A stretch of DNA of 64,000 bases from Stenotrophomonas maltophilia. Its GTDB lineage: Bacteria; Pseudomonadota; Gammaproteobacteria; Xanthomonadales; Xanthomonadaceae. A model generated the notes under the pieces. It was given only the letters and a program-made list of their open reading frames with translations. It searched no databases and was not told where the DNA came from. Shown piece by piece: positions 8,918 through 18,257 of this stretch. The stretch is taken from assembly GCA_002387845.1 (NCBI GenBank), contig DGLB01000071.1, positions 28,290 through 92,289 on the forward strand. The letters run 5' to 3'. Both the position numbers and the translations under genes were made by a program. Within the stretch, counting starts at the first letter, position 1. The number at the start of each line of letters is the position of its first letter.

Positions 8918-11900
8918 TCAATCCTGGGCAGCTTGCGAATGATGCGAGGAGCGGTGGCGGAACTTCCGCGACAGCCACTCGCCGACATCATCGACCACGG
9001 TGAAGGCCGCCGGAATCACGATCAGGCTGAGCAGCGTGGAGGTGATCAGACCGCCGATGACCGCAATGGCCATCGGGGCGCGGAAGCTGGAATCGCCGGC
9101 GAAACCCAGCGCGATCGGCATCATGCCGGCCCCCATCGCCAGCGTGGTCATGATGATCGGCTGTGCGCGCTTGCGGCAGGCATCGATCAGCGCGTCGTGC
9201 TGGCTCATGCCCTGCTCGTCCTCGGCCATCACCGCGTAGTCCACCAGCAGGATGGAGTTCTTGGTGGCGATGCCAATCAGCATCAGCAGGCCGATCAGCG
9301 CCGGTAGCGAGAGCATGTTCTGGGTGATCAGCAACGCACCGAATGCGCCGCCGGCACACAGCGGCACCGCGGCCAGAATCGTCACCGGCATCAGCGCATG
9401 GTTGAACAGCAGCAACAGCACCATGTAGATGCAGATCAAGCCGGCCGCCATCGCCAGCAGGAAGCCGATGAACAGCTCCACGAACACCTCGGCATCGCCG
9501 GTGTTGAGGAAGGTCACGCCCGGTGGCAGCTTCTTCACCGTAGGCAATGCCTGCACCTCGGTCATCACTTCGCCCAGCGGACGGCCGTTGAGCTCGGCCG
9601 TCAGCGTCACGTTGCGCTGGCGCTGGTAGCGCGAGATCTGCGAGGGGCCACTGCCCGGCTGGATATCGGCCACGGCCGCCAGCGGCACCGGGCCATCGCG
9701 TCCGGGCACGCGCAGCTGGTGCACCAGCGACGGATTGGCCAGGTCGGCCTCGGCGAAGCCAACGCGGATCGGCACCTGGCGATCCGGCAGGTTGAGCTTG
9801 GCCAGGCGCTGTTCGTAGTCACCGGCGGTGGCAATGCGCGCCGCTTCGGCGATATCGGCGGTGGCCACGCCCAGGTCAGCAGCGCGCGCCGGGTTCGGCA
9901 CGATCTGTATTTCCGGGCGCAGCAGCGAGGCGGTGGAGGTGACGCTGCCCAGCCCTTGGATACCGCGCAGGTCGCGTTCCAGCGCGGTGGAGGCGTCCTG
10001 CAGGCGTTGCGGATCGTCCCCGGACAGCACCAGCTGCAGCAGGTTGCCCGGTTCGGAGCTGACATAGCTCACGCGCACCCCGGGCAGGTCGGCCAGGCGC
10101 TTGCGCGCTTCGCGTTCCAGCGCGCGCTGGTCACGATCACGGTCATCGGCCAGGCCCCAGTCCAGCACCAGCGTGGCTTTGCGCGGTTCGCCGACGCCGG
10201 TGGCGCTGGGGTCACCGAGGTCGAGCACGCTGCCGACGGCGGTGTACACCTGCTTCAGCTCGGGAATGTCCTTGAGCAGCGCGCGCGCCTGTTCGGCCAC
10301 CGCCACGGTTTCCTGCAGGCGCGTGCCCGGCGGCAACTCAAGGCTGAGGTTGCTGCGGCCCAGGTCGGACTGCGGAATGAAGGTGGCTGGAATCAGCGGC
10401 ACCAGCGCCAGCGAGGCCACGAAGAGACCCGTGGCGAGCCACAGGGTGCGGCCACGGTGGCGGAGTGCCGCGTCGACCCAACCCAGGTACCAGGTCATCA
10501 ACTTCGATTCCGGCTTTTCCTCACCGTGTGGCTTGAGCAGATAGGCCGCCATCATCGGCGTGAGCAGGCGTGCCACCAGCAGCGAGAACAGCACGGCCGT
10601 GGCCGCGGTCCAGCCGAATTCGCGGAAGAACTTGCCGGCAATGCCCGGCATGAACGCCACCGGCACGAACACCGCCGCCAGGGTGAGCGAGGTGGCGATC
10701 ACCGCGTTGCCAATCTCGCCGGCCGCCTCACGTGCCGCTTCCAGCGGTGGCTTGCCCATGCGCAGGTGGCGCACGATGTTCTCGATCTCCACGATCGCAT
10801 CGTCGACCAGGATGCCCACCACCACTGACAAGGCCAGCAGGGTGATCATGTTCAGGGTGAAGCCGAAGAAGTACATCACCGCAAAGGTGGGAATGATCGA
10901 CAGCGGCAGGGCCAGGGCCGACACCCAGGTGGCGCGCCAGTCGCGCAGGAACAGCCAGACCACCAGCAAGGCCAGCAGCGCGCCCTCGTACAGCATGGTC
11001 ATCGACGAATCGTAGGAGCGATGGGTTTCGTCGATGGCGGTGGTGACCAGCTTGAAGTCGATGCCGGGGTGCTCGGCCTTGATTTTGTCCAGCGCCTCAT
11101 GCACGCCGGCTTCCACCTTCACTTCACTGGAGCCACGCGTGCGCGACATCGAGAACGCCACCACCGCGTCGCCGTCGAGCAGCGCCGCTTCGGTGGGGTC
11201 GGCGGCCGCGTCGGTCACCTTGGCCAGCGTGGACAACCGCACCGAGCGGCCGTCCGGCAGCGCAATGGAGTAGTCGCGCAGCGCCTGTGCATCGCCCACC
11301 GTGCCCAGCGTACGGATGGTCTGCTGCGCACCTTCGATTTCGGCTTTGCCGCCGGCGCGCTCGACCTGGATGCGGGCCAGCTGCTGCGAGACATCACCGG
11401 CGGTGATGCCCATCGCGATCAGTGCGTTCGGGTCCAGGTCCACGCGGACCTGGCGCTGTACGCCGCCCACGCGGGTGACCCGGGCCACGCCCGGCACGCC
11501 ATACATGGCGCGGGCGATGTCACGGTCGACGAACCAGCTGGCTTCGTCAGGCGTCATGTGCGGGGCAACCAGGGCGTAGGTCATCAGCGAGCCGCCGATG
11601 TCGACCTTGGAGATCACCGGTTCCTGGATGTCCTGCGGAAGATCCGTGCGGATGCGGGTGACCGCGTCGCGGGTGTCGTCCAGCGCGGTGGCCAGGTCGG
11701 CTTCCAGCTGGAATTCAATCGTGGTGGTGCTGACGCCTTCGCTGACCGAGGAGATCACGCGCTTGACGTTGTTCACCGTGGCCACAGAGTCTTCCACCTT
11801 GCGGGTGACTTCTGCTTCCAGCTGGCTGGGCGACGCGCCCGGCTGGGTCACGGTGACCGTGGTCATCGGGAAGGCGATGTCCGGGAAGCGCGCCACCGGC

Positions 11901-11995
11901 AGCTGGTGGAAGCCCCACAGGCCGGCGACACACAGCACGAAGAAGATCAGCAGGGCGGGTAACGGGCGCTTGATCGCCCAGGCGGAGAAGTTCAT
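8918..11995 (-). CDS. RND efflux pump, inner-membrane transporter
   Basis: A 1025-residue protein of the HAE1/AcrB-like RND family. Twelve membrane segments with two large periplasmic loops are evident; the TM4 proton-relay pair is in VGILVDDAIVEIEN and the TM10 lysine is in GIATKNSILLVDY. The start MNFSAWAIKRPLPALLIFFV is the usual RND N terminus. It overlaps the fusion-protein gene by 4 bp. Stenotrophomonas carries several such pumps (Sme systems); I cannot assign which one. No outer-membrane factor is encoded here, so a TolC-like protein from elsewhere must complete the pump. Confidence 0.93.
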   Translation of the reverse strand: MNFSAWAIKRPLPALLIFFVLCVAGLWGFHQLPVARFPDIAFPMTTVTVTQPGASPSQLEAEVTRKVEDSVATVNNVKRVISSVSEGVSTTTIEFQLEADLATALDDTRDAVTRIRTDLPQDIQEPVISKVDIGGSLMTYALVAPHMTPDEASWFVDRDIARAMYGVPGVARVTRVGGVQRQVRVDLDPNALIAMGITAGDVSQQLARIQVERAGGKAEIEGAQQTIRTLGTVGDAQALRDYSIALPDGRSVRLSTLAKVTDAAADPTEAALLDGDAVVAFSMSRTRGSSEVKVEAGVHEALDKIKAEHPGIDFKLVTTAIDETHRSYDSSMTMLYEGALLALLVVWLFLRDWRATWVSALALPLSIIPTFAVMYFFGFTLNMITLLALSVVVGILVDDAIVEIENIVRHLRMGKPPLEAAREAAGEIGNAVIATSLTLAAVFVPVAFMPGIAGKFFREFGWTAATAVLFSLLVARLLTPMMAAYLLKPHGEEKPESKLMTWYLGWVDAALRHRGRTLWLATGLFVASLALVPLIPATFIPQSDLGRSNLSLELPPGTRLQETVAVAEQARALLKDIPELKQVYTAVGSVLDLGDPSATGVGEPRKATLVLDWGLADDRDRDQRALEREARKRLADLPGVRVSYVSSEPGNLLQLVLSGDDPQRLQDASTALERDLRGIQGLGSVTSTASLLRPEIQIVPNPARAADLGVATADIAEAARIATAGDYEQRLAKLNLPDRQVPIRVGFAEADLANPSLVHQLRVPGRDGPVPLAAVADIQPGSGPSQISRYQRQRNVTLTAELNGRPLGEVMTEVQALPTVKKLPPGVTFLNTGDAEVFVELFIGFLLAMAAGLICIYMVLLLLFNHALMPVTILAAVPLCAGGAFGALLITQNMLSLPALIGLLMLIGIATKNSILLVDYAVMAEDEQGMSQHDALIDACRKRAQPIIMTTLAMGAGMMPIALGFAGDSSFRAPMAIAVIGGLITSTLLSLIVIPAAFTVVDDVGEWLSRKFRHRSSHHSQAAQD

Positions 11996-13095
11996 TGCGC
12001 GTCCGCCTTCTTGGCGGCGGTGGCATCCACCACGCGTACGCGGTCGCCTTCACCCAGGAAGCCCGCGCCATCCACCACCACCTTGTCGCCGGCTTTCAGC
12101 CCTTCCAGGATCGCGGTGCGGCCCTGCAGGGCCTGGCCGGTGCGCACGCGGTGGCGGGTGGCCTGCTGCTTGTCGCTGACGCTGAACACATAGCTGTGGC
12201 CGTCGCGCTGCACGATGGCGGCAGTCGGGATGGTGAGCACGTCACCGTCGCCGGTGACGATGCGGCCTTCCACGTAGACACCCTGCTTCAGCGTGCCCGG
12301 TTCGGGCAGGTCGGCGTACACGGTGCCGGTGCGGGTCTGCGCATCCACGCCCGGGGTGACGGCGCGGATGCGGCCGGTGATGGTCTGGCCGGCGTACGGC
12401 AACTGCACCGGATTGCCAACCGCCACACCGGTCAGCTGGTCTTCCGGCAGTTCGGCACGCCATTCCAGGCGGCCATCGCGGATAAGGCGCAACAGTTCGC
12501 TGCCGGCCGACACCACCTGGCCCGGCTGCACCAGGCGCTTGGAAATCAGGCCATCGGCCGGCGCGCGCAGGTCGGCAAAGTCGCGGCGCAGCTGCGCGGC
12601 GTCGCGCGCGGCGCGGGCGGTGGCGGTCTGCGCTTCCGCGTTGAGGCGATTGGCGCGCAGCTCATCCAGGCTGCTTTCGCTGATCAGCTTTTCCGCGGCC
12701 AGCTTCTCGCTGCGCTGGTAGTTCAACCGGGCCAGCTCCTGCGAGGCCTGGGCCTGGCGCAGCGAGGCGTCGGCCTGGGCCAGTTCGCTGTCCAGGGTGC
12801 GATGGTCCAGCTGCAGCAGAATCTGCCCCTGCTTGACGTACTGGCCGACATCCACGTTGAGGGCGGTAACGCGCTGGCCGCTGATTTCCACGCCCAGCTG
12901 CATTTCCTCGAAGGCGCTGACCGGTCCGGACACCAGCACCGTGCGCGGCATCAGCTGCGTCTGTGCCGGGGCTACCGAAACCGGCAGCGCCGAGGTGGTG
13001 GCCGCATCGGCCTCGGCATCATCCTTGCCGCCGCAGGCGGTCAGTACGGCCAGGGAGAGCACAAGCAGGGAGGAGCGAAGTAAGGGCGAACGCAT
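11992..13095 (-). CDS. RND efflux periplasmic adaptor (membrane fusion protein)
   Basis: A 367-residue lipoprotein: signal with lipobox LTAC (Cys21), then lipoyl-like, alpha-hairpin (about residues 95-165, rich in Ala, Gln and Glu) and beta-barrel domains of the HlyD/AcrA family. It bridges the RND transporter and an outer-membrane channel. Second gene of a tetR-MFP-RND operon, 41 bp after tetR and overlapping the transporter by 4 bp. Confidence 0.92.
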   Translation of the reverse strand: MRSPLLRSSLLVLSLAVLTACGGKDDAEADAATTSALPVSVAPAQTQLMPRTVLVSGPVSAFEEMQLGVEISGQRVTALNVDVGQYVKQGQILLQLDHRTLDSELAQADASLRQAQASQELARLNYQRSEKLAAEKLISESSLDELRANRLNAEAQTATARAARDAAQLRRDFADLRAPADGLISKRLVQPGQVVSAGSELLRLIRDGRLEWRAELPEDQLTGVAVGNPVQLPYAGQTITGRIRAVTPGVDAQTRTGTVYADLPEPGTLKQGVYVEGRIVTGDGDVLTIPTAAIVQRDGHSYVFSVSDKQQATRHRVRTGQALQGRTAILEGLKAGDKVVVDGAGFLGEGDRVRVVDATAAKKADAQ

Positions 13096-13136
13096 GGATG
13101 AGCTTCCGTGTCGGAACAGCGGTACGGGGATGGGGT

Positions 13137-13769
13137 TCAGGAGGTGCGGGCGAGGCGTTGTTCGATGCCGTCCAGCATCAGGCCCACGCCCTGTTCAAAG
13201 CGGGCATCGAAATCAACTTCGCGCCAGACGTCGCGGGCCTGCCAGCAATGCGGAAAACGCTGTTCGGCCAGGGCCATGAAGGCCTCGCCCAGCGCTTCCA
13301 TGCTGCCGTCGCCCGGCCACGACTGTTCTTCGATGACGAAGCCCATCGTGTAGTACACCAGGTCCATCGCGGTGGTCGCGGCAAAGCGGGCCGGCGCACC
13401 CGCAGCGGTGAGCGCGGCAATGCTGGCCTCACCCACCCGCAACACATTCTCGGTGGCGATGAAGGTGCCGGCATAGACCCGCGCGCCGTCACGGCGCGCC
13501 TTGAACGCCACCCGGAACTCGCGCGCGATCTGCAACAAGGTCTGCCGCCAGGGCTGGCCCTCCGGAATGTGCCGGGCCACGTCGACGATCATCGCGTCAG
13601 CCATGGCGTCCACCAACGCCTGCTTGCTCTTGAAGTGCCAGTACAGCGAGGGCGCGCGGATGCCCAGCGAACAGGCCACCTTGCGCAGGGTGACGCCCTC
13701 CATGCCGGCTTCGTCGAGCAGCTTGAAGGCGGCGTCCACAATGTTGTCGCGGGCGATGGCCTGGCGCAT
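13137..13769 (-). CDS. TetR-family repressor of the RND operon
   Basis: A 210-residue TetR regulator. The N-terminal helix-turn-helix is recognisable (VTLRKVACSLGIRAPSLYWHFKSKQALVDAM, here split by its turn), and the C-terminal domain looks like the TetR_C tetracycline-type ligand domain (VYAGTFIATENVLRVGEASIAAL). It is the first gene of the efflux operon, so it probably represses itself and the pump until a substrate binds. Two palindromes just upstream of its start are the likely operators. Confidence 0.9.
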   Translation of the reverse strand: MRQAIARDNIVDAAFKLLDEAGMEGVTLRKVACSLGIRAPSLYWHFKSKQALVDAMADAMIVDVARHIPEGQPWRQTLLQIAREFRVAFKARRDGARVYAGTFIATENVLRVGEASIAALTAAGAPARFAATTAMDLVYYTMGFVIEEQSWPGDGSMEALGEAFMALAEQRFPHCWQARDVWREVDFDARFEQGVGLMLDGIEQRLARTS

Positions 13770-13782
13770 GGAGGGGAGGTTA

Positions 13783-13818
13783 CCTAACGTTGTTAGGGGA
13801 GGAATCTAACAGTGTTAG
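13783..13818. promoter_or_regulatory. Tandem TetR operators
   Basis: CCTAACGTTGTTAGG (13783-13797) and CTAACAGTGTTAG (13806-13818) are two copies of the same inverted repeat, CTAAC-N3-GTTAG. Their centres (13790 and 13812) are 22 bp apart, about two helical turns, so two repressor dimers could bind the same face. They begin 14 bp upstream of the tetR start codon. Confidence 0.8.
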
Positions 13819-14023
13819 GTTTTGGGGTGCAAGAGGGGGTGTCGGGGTTGGCCTGGTTCATAGCTTGTGAAGCTGAATGGGGCCGTCGTACGATCCGGTG
13901 GTGCCACTACCCACCGATTCGGCTGCAGTGTGGCCATGGAAACTCGTCTGCCGGGCTCGTCCAACCCAATCACGCAGGATGCAGCAGTTGCAAGCAGCAG
14001 CTACGATTGGCGCGACGGGGCCG

Positions 14024-14168
14024 GTAGGGTCGCACGACAGTCGACCGCCGATAGCGGTGATCGGCGCGGTGGGGCATGATCTGTGGCGGAAGAGCGCTGC
14101 TTCGTTCGGTGGTCATGCCTTCCAGCAGCGAGGGTTGATATCGGCGGTCGACTGTCGTGCGACCCTAC
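14024..14168. repeat. SMAG inverted dimer, GCACGACAGTCGAC subtype
   Basis: A 145-bp element bounded by GTAG at the left and CTAC at the right, with terminal arms GGTCGCACGACAGTCGACCG and its inverse. The centre carries a further partially complementary stretch. Two more copies of identical length and subtype occur at 14711 and 15362. The rest of the tetR-side gap (13819-14023) shows no gene that I can support. Confidence 0.9.
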
Positions 14169-14217
14169 CGGCCATCGTGCTAGCCAGGATTCCGAACTGC
14201 CTGCGAGGAAGGGCAAC

Positions 14218-14694
14218 TTGACAGAGAGTTTCCCACGCGACGCAACCCACCCCTCCATCTGTGCCTACTTCTGGGCAGGAATTTCCTTGGGCATCAAGAC
14301 GGCCGACGATGCGAACGCATGGGCGTACGACGTGATTGCGGCGTTGGATACACCGCCCATCGAGATAATCGAGATCGCCACTGCCCACGACAGTTGCGCG
14401 GCGATGGATGCACTCAAGATCGGCGCGAGCAAGGCTGACTGGCAGCAGGCAGGACGATGGCTTCTGTCCAACACCTGCTCACGGCTTGCGGCGGGCCGGA
14501 TTACTGTCTTGACTGCGATCTGGATCTCCATGGACATCCGCGAGACGACTGGACTACCCAGGGATCTGCGGATGGATCTTTCCATTCTTGAAGACGATGT
14601 CAATCTCATTTCGAGCGGCATTGTTTCAGCACAGCAGTTGCAGGAGGAGGTGATACAGGTCCTGCAGAAATACGGCGCTTTGCCGCAGGAATGA
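14218..14694 (+). CDS. Hypothetical cytoplasmic protein, 158 aa
   Basis: I do not recognise this protein. It has no signal peptide, looks alpha-helical (AWAYDVIAALD, MDALKIGASKADWQQAGRWLL) and ends in a helix QQLQEEVIQVLQKYGAL. TTG at 14218 is taken as the start because it has a strong Shine-Dalgarno (GAGGAAGGG) 5 nt upstream; the reading frame extends back into the SMAG repeat, where it encodes only repeat-derived residues. By eye it is less GC-rich than its neighbours and it lies between two same-subtype SMAG dimers, so it may be an acquired accessory gene. Small helical immunity-type proteins look like this, but nothing shows that function. Confidence 0.6.
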   Translation: MTESFPRDATHPSICAYFWAGISLGIKTADDANAWAYDVIAALDTPPIEIIEIATAHDSCAAMDALKIGASKADWQQAGRWLLSNTCSRLAAGRITVLTAIWISMDIRETTGLPRDLRMDLSILEDDVNLISSGIVSAQQLQEEVIQVLQKYGALPQE

Positions 14695-14710
14695 TGCGTG
14701 GCGCGATCTG

Positions 14711-14855
14711 GTAGGGTCGCACGACAGTCGACCGCCGATGACAGTGATCAGCGCATTTGGGAATGAGCTGTGGCGGAAGCGCATTTCTTCGTTCGAGGAT
14801 CATGCCTTCCAGCAGCGATGATTGCTATCGGCGGTCGACTGTCGTGCGACCCTAC
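14711..14855. repeat. SMAG inverted dimer, GCACGACAGTCGAC subtype
   Basis: Second of three 145-bp copies: GTAG at 14711, CTAC ending at 14855, arms GGTCGCACGACAGTCGACCG. It separates two orphan genes. Confidence 0.9.
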
Positions 14856-14939
14856 CAAGCTTTCATTCGTGTGGCGGAGTGGATTGGCAAGCCGCGCCCG
14901 GAAGCGCATATGATGGCTGCAGATCGCCAATGGAATGGA

Positions 14940-15365
14940 ATGATGCGTCGAACAGGCGTTGTACTGGCTGCCGTGATGGGACTCACCGCGTGCTCGAATC
15001 CGGGCGACTTCGATAACGGCCAAGGCCTGCTCAGGGAGTTCAAGTACCTGGGGTGCGAAGGCGAGTGGGAGGATGAATCCGATGCACCCGAGGTACTGCG
15101 CAAGCAGGAAGGTGCTGTGACGACCTATCTCGTTCGACATAACTCCGGCTGCGGCTACGACCGGGGCATGGCCTCGCAGGCAACGCTGAGCGGCGAAACG
15201 TTGAAACTGGATTATCGGCTGGAAATGTCCGGCGACGGTGATAGGGCGGCCTGCATCTGTGAGTATCGGGCGAGGTTCAGGATCGCAACGCCGGCAACAC
15301 CGATCAGCACGGTTGTGATCAACGGCAAAGACGCCAGGGTGAGTGACGGCGAAGCATTCCGGTAG
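14940..15365 (+). CDS. Hypothetical lipoprotein, 141 aa
   Basis: Begins MMRRTGVVLAAVMGLTACSN, a lipoprotein signal with lipobox LTAC, so the mature protein is lipid-anchored in the periplasm or outer membrane. The mature part has several Cys (CEGEW, NSGCGY, ACICEY) and no family I recognise. ATG at 14940 or 14943 is possible. The stop codon TAG is formed by the GTAG end of the following SMAG element. Flanked on both sides by the same SMAG subtype as the preceding orphan gene. Confidence 0.65.
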   Translation: MMRRTGVVLAAVMGLTACSNPGDFDNGQGLLREFKYLGCEGEWEDESDAPEVLRKQEGAVTTYLVRHNSGCGYDRGMASQATLSGETLKLDYRLEMSGDGDRAACICEYRARFRIATPATPISTVVINGKDARVSDGEAFR

Positions 15366-15506
15366 GGTCGCACGACAGTCGACCGCCGATGACGGTGATC
15401 GGCGCATTTGGGCATGAGCTGTGGCGGAGGCGCACCTCTCCGTTCGAGGGTCATGCCTTCCAGCAGCGATGATTGATATCGGCGGTCGACTGTCGTGCGA
15501 CCCTAC
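15362..15506. repeat. SMAG inverted dimer, GCACGACAGTCGAC subtype
   Basis: Third 145-bp copy: GTAG at 15362 (supplying the stop of the lipoprotein gene) and CTAC ending at 15506, with the same terminal arms as the copies at 14024 and 14711. Confidence 0.9.
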
Positions 15507-15591
15507 CCAGGCATTGCCTGTGTCGCATGCCATGGCAGTAACGGTTGGCATTGCCGGCACCGCATGCCGTGGTAATGGCGTCTGGCACGCG

Positions 15592-16125
15592 TCACCGGCG
15601 CAGCATGGGTAGCGGGTTCAATGGGTGGTGCAGACCATGGTGCCAGCCGAACTGCAGCAGCCGGCGGTGGAATCCCAGCCGGGGGAAGCGCGCCAGAATG
15701 CGCTTGAAGTCCTCGGACTGGACTCCGAACCGACGCACCCCGAGGGTGACGTCAATCCAGTCCGCTTTGCGGAAGGCCTCGATACGTGGATCGGCCGTGC
15801 CCGCCATCGCCGAGACCTGATGGTGATGGTCAATCATCGCCAGCACCAGCGGCACCAGGTCCTCGCAGCCTTCGGCCTGCAGATAGGCGCGCGCCTGGGC
15901 CTCGGAGGGCCCCAGATAGTCGAAGGTGCCGTCGGTCCAGATGCCCAGGTCATGGAAGGCGGCGGCGACCGAGAGCACATACCGGTCCTCATCACTTCCG
16001 GGTAACAGGCACCAGTGGAAATTGGCCACCCGGTACGCGTGATTGCGATACGGCAGGTGGTCCTTGCCCAGTTCGGCAGCGTGGCGCTGCAGGATGGCAT
16101 CGATCACGGGCAGGGCGTCGAGCAT
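15592..16125 (-). CDS. HD-domain protein (putative phosphohydrolase)
   Basis: A 177-residue protein with an HD-type metal site: His29 in YRNHAYRV, the HD doublet at His58-Asp59 (AAAFHDLGIW), DHHHQ near residue 100 and a later Asp in KADWIDV. HD proteins hydrolyse phosphate esters, often nucleotides, but the substrate is not readable. It is divergent from the alpha/beta hydrolase gene, with a 204-bp gap between them in which I see no obvious operator. Confidence 0.8.
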   Translation of the reverse strand: MLDALPVIDAILQRHAAELGKDHLPYRNHAYRVANFHWCLLPGSDEDRYVLSVAAAFHDLGIWTDGTFDYLGPSEAQARAYLQAEGCEDLVPLVLAMIDHHHQVSAMAGTADPRIEAFRKADWIDVTLGVRRFGVQSEDFKRILARFPRLGFHRRLLQFGWHHGLHHPLNPLPMLRR

Positions 16126-16329
16126 GGGGAGCTCCTTCGGACCCGGTCAGGGTCCACCTGTACGACACCATCCTACGCCCGCAGTTGCGTGGCCGTTGCT
16201 CCCCGGTGTGTGCGTTGGGCTTCCATACGGCATCCCCGGATGCCGGTCGCTCCCCCCTGATCGTCGTTCCTGTTGCCTGCCACCCGGTGGCGGCGGCATG
16301 GGCGTCCCTCCCCGTCGTGAGGATCTACC

Positions 16330-17229
16330 ATGAACAGCACCCTGCATGCCGTTGCTTCCGGTCCCGGCCGCCCCGGTCCGTCGCGCAGTGAGGAAATCAT
16401 TGCCGGCGGCGAGGGCGAACTCTTCATCCGCAGCTGGCGACCGGCCGGCGTCCCCCGCGCGGTGCTGGCCATCGTGCCCGGCTTCAACTCCCACAGCGGC
16501 CATTATCTCTGGGCCGCCGAGCAGTTCACGGCGATGGGGCTGGCGGTGTACGCGGTTGACCTGCGCGGGCGCGGCAAGTCCAGCGGCCCGCGCTTCCACG
16601 TGCGGCACTTCGACGATTACCTGGCCGACGTGGACAGCCTGCTGCGCCTGGCGCGCGCGCGCGAGCCGGGGCTGCCGGTGTTCCTGCTGGGACACAGCGC
16701 CGGCGGCGTGATCGCCACCGGTTACGCCCTGGAGCACCAGGACGAACTGGCCGGGCTGATCTGCGAGAGCTTCGCCTTCCGCGTTCCCGCGCCCGCACCG
16801 GTGCTGTCGTTGGTGCGCTGGCTCAGTGGCCCCTTCCCTACCCTGGGTGTGCTGAAGCTGCCGAACAAGGAATTCTCGCGTCTGCCCGAAGTGGTGAGAG
16901 CGCTCAATGCCGATCCCTTGATCGCCAACGAGAAGCAGACCGCGTTGACCGTGGCGCAGATGCTGGCCGGCAATGATCGGCTGGAACGCGGTTTCTCCAG
17001 CCTGCGCCTGCCGGTGCTGATCGTGCACGGCGACGCGGACAAGGTCACCGTGCCCGCCGGCAGCCAGATCTTCTTCGACAACGCAGGTTCGCAGGACAAG
17101 ACCCTGAAGCTGTACAAGCACCACGCCCATGATCTGCTCAATGACGAAGGGCGTGAACAGGTGGTGGCCGACTTCGGGCAGTGGATCGAGCAGCACCTGC
17201 CACCGCAGCAGGCCGCTGGCGTTGCGTAG
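16330..17229 (+). CDS. Alpha/beta hydrolase, monoacylglycerol lipase-like
   Basis: A 299-residue serine hydrolase. The nucleophile elbow is GHSAGG (Ser123), preceded by the oxyanion region PGFNSHSGHY and the VYAVDLRGRGKSSG strand-loop typical of lysophospholipase/monoglyceride lipases; the acid is in VLIVHGDADKVT and the His in HHAHDLLND. It probably hydrolyses monoacylglycerols or lysophospholipids in the cytoplasm. It converges with the LysR gene, 9 bp between stops. Confidence 0.88.
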   Translation: MNSTLHAVASGPGRPGPSRSEEIIAGGEGELFIRSWRPAGVPRAVLAIVPGFNSHSGHYLWAAEQFTAMGLAVYAVDLRGRGKSSGPRFHVRHFDDYLADVDSLLRLARAREPGLPVFLLGHSAGGVIATGYALEHQDELAGLICESFAFRVPAPAPVLSLVRWLSGPFPTLGVLKLPNKEFSRLPEVVRALNADPLIANEKQTALTVAQMLAGNDRLERGFSSLRLPVLIVHGDADKVTVPAGSQIFFDNAGSQDKTLKLYKHHAHDLLNDEGREQVVADFGQWIEQHLPPQQAAGVA

Positions 17230-17238
17230 CGGCGAAGA

Positions 17239-18153
17239 TCAGACCACCGCGATGCCCTGCACCAGGCGCGCAGCCAGGCGTTCCTGCCTGAGCTGCGCCA
17301 GCCACCACTCCAGCGCGCGGCCCTGATGGTCGCCGCGCCACGCCACGTACAGCAGATTCGGCTCGCGCGGGTTGGCCATGGTCTTTTCGATCAGCGCACC
17401 CCGCTCCAGCAACCCCGCCACGCGCTGACGCGGCAACCAGCCCACGCCCAGCCCTTCGCGCTGGGCGTGGATCTTGGCATGCATGCTGGGCACCGCCAGC
17501 GTGGATTGCCCGCCCTGCAATCCGTAGCCGCGTACGTCCACACGTCGCGAGGTGTCGGCCACCACCACGGCGCGGTGCTGCAGCAACGTCGCCACCTCCA
17601 GCGGTTCGCTGGCCTTGGCCAATGGGTGATGCGGTGCCACGGCGAACACCCAGTCCATCACCCCCAGTTCGAACCAGCGCAGGCCCGGAATCACCGGCGG
17701 TTCGTTGGTGGCACCGACCACGACATCCGCACGACCATCACGGAGTGCGTCCCAGGTGCCCGTGAGCACTTCATGGGTGATGCGCAGGGTCACGCCGCTG
17801 TCGAGCGCGTCGAACGCGCGGATCACCGGCAGCAGGGTTTCAAACTCCAGGATCTCGTCGGTGACGATCCACAGCCGGTCCTCCCAGCCGCCGGCCACCT
17901 GCTTCACCCGCCGGGTGAGGCGGTCCACATCGAGCATCAGCCGCGCCGCTTCCTGTGCCAGCAGCTGGCCGGCCGGGGTGAGCTGGAGGCGATAGCGGCG
18001 GCGGTCAAACAGCAGCGCATCAAAGCGTGCCTCCAGCTGCCGGGCGGCATGCGACACCGTGGACGGCGCCTTGCCCAGCCGGGCTGCCGCCCGCGACAGG
18101 CTGCCGGTCTCCCGGATCGCCTCCAGCAGAGCCAGTTCCTCAATGGACAACAT
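17239..18153 (-). CDS. LysR-family regulator
   Basis: A 304-residue LysR regulator. The N-terminal winged HTH is LALLEAIRETGSLSRAAARLGKAPSTVSHAARQLE (split around its turn), followed by a type-2 periplasmic-binding-like effector domain. The start at 18153 gives the canonical LysR N terminus MLSIEELALLEAI; the longer in-frame extension lacks family features. Divergent from the SDR gene, which it likely controls. A 15-bp palindrome sits right at its own start region. Confidence 0.9.
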   Translation of the reverse strand: MLSIEELALLEAIRETGSLSRAAARLGKAPSTVSHAARQLEARFDALLFDRRRYRLQLTPAGQLLAQEAARLMLDVDRLTRRVKQVAGGWEDRLWIVTDEILEFETLLPVIRAFDALDSGVTLRITHEVLTGTWDALRDGRADVVVGATNEPPVIPGLRWFELGVMDWVFAVAPHHPLAKASEPLEVATLLQHRAVVVADTSRRVDVRGYGLQGGQSTLAVPSMHAKIHAQREGLGVGWLPRQRVAGLLERGALIEKTMANPREPNLLYVAWRGDHQGRALEWWLAQLRQERLAARLVQGIAVV

Positions 18154-18154
18154 G

Positions 18155-18169
18155 TTCGATCCTTTCGAA
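18155..18169. promoter_or_regulatory. Candidate LysR-box palindrome
   Basis: TTCGATCCTTTCGAA is a 5-5-5 inverted repeat containing the T-N11-A core of LysR sites. It overlaps the likely Shine-Dalgarno (AAAGGA on the minus strand) of the lysR gene, so it would mediate autoregulation rather than be only an activator site for the SDR gene. Confidence 0.5.
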
Positions 18170-18257
18170 CGAGTGCGCCGGGATTGTGGCACGGAAACGC
18201 CCGGAGCCCTCGCCACTATTGCCTTACAGCAATCGGCTGTGTCTGCAGGAGTAAACC

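Noticed and set aside
14024..15506. Regularly spaced repeats that might be a CRISPR array or att sites
   Set aside because: Repeats are 145-bp palindromic SMAG dimers about 650 bp apart, with genes and not spacers between, and no cas or integrase genes.
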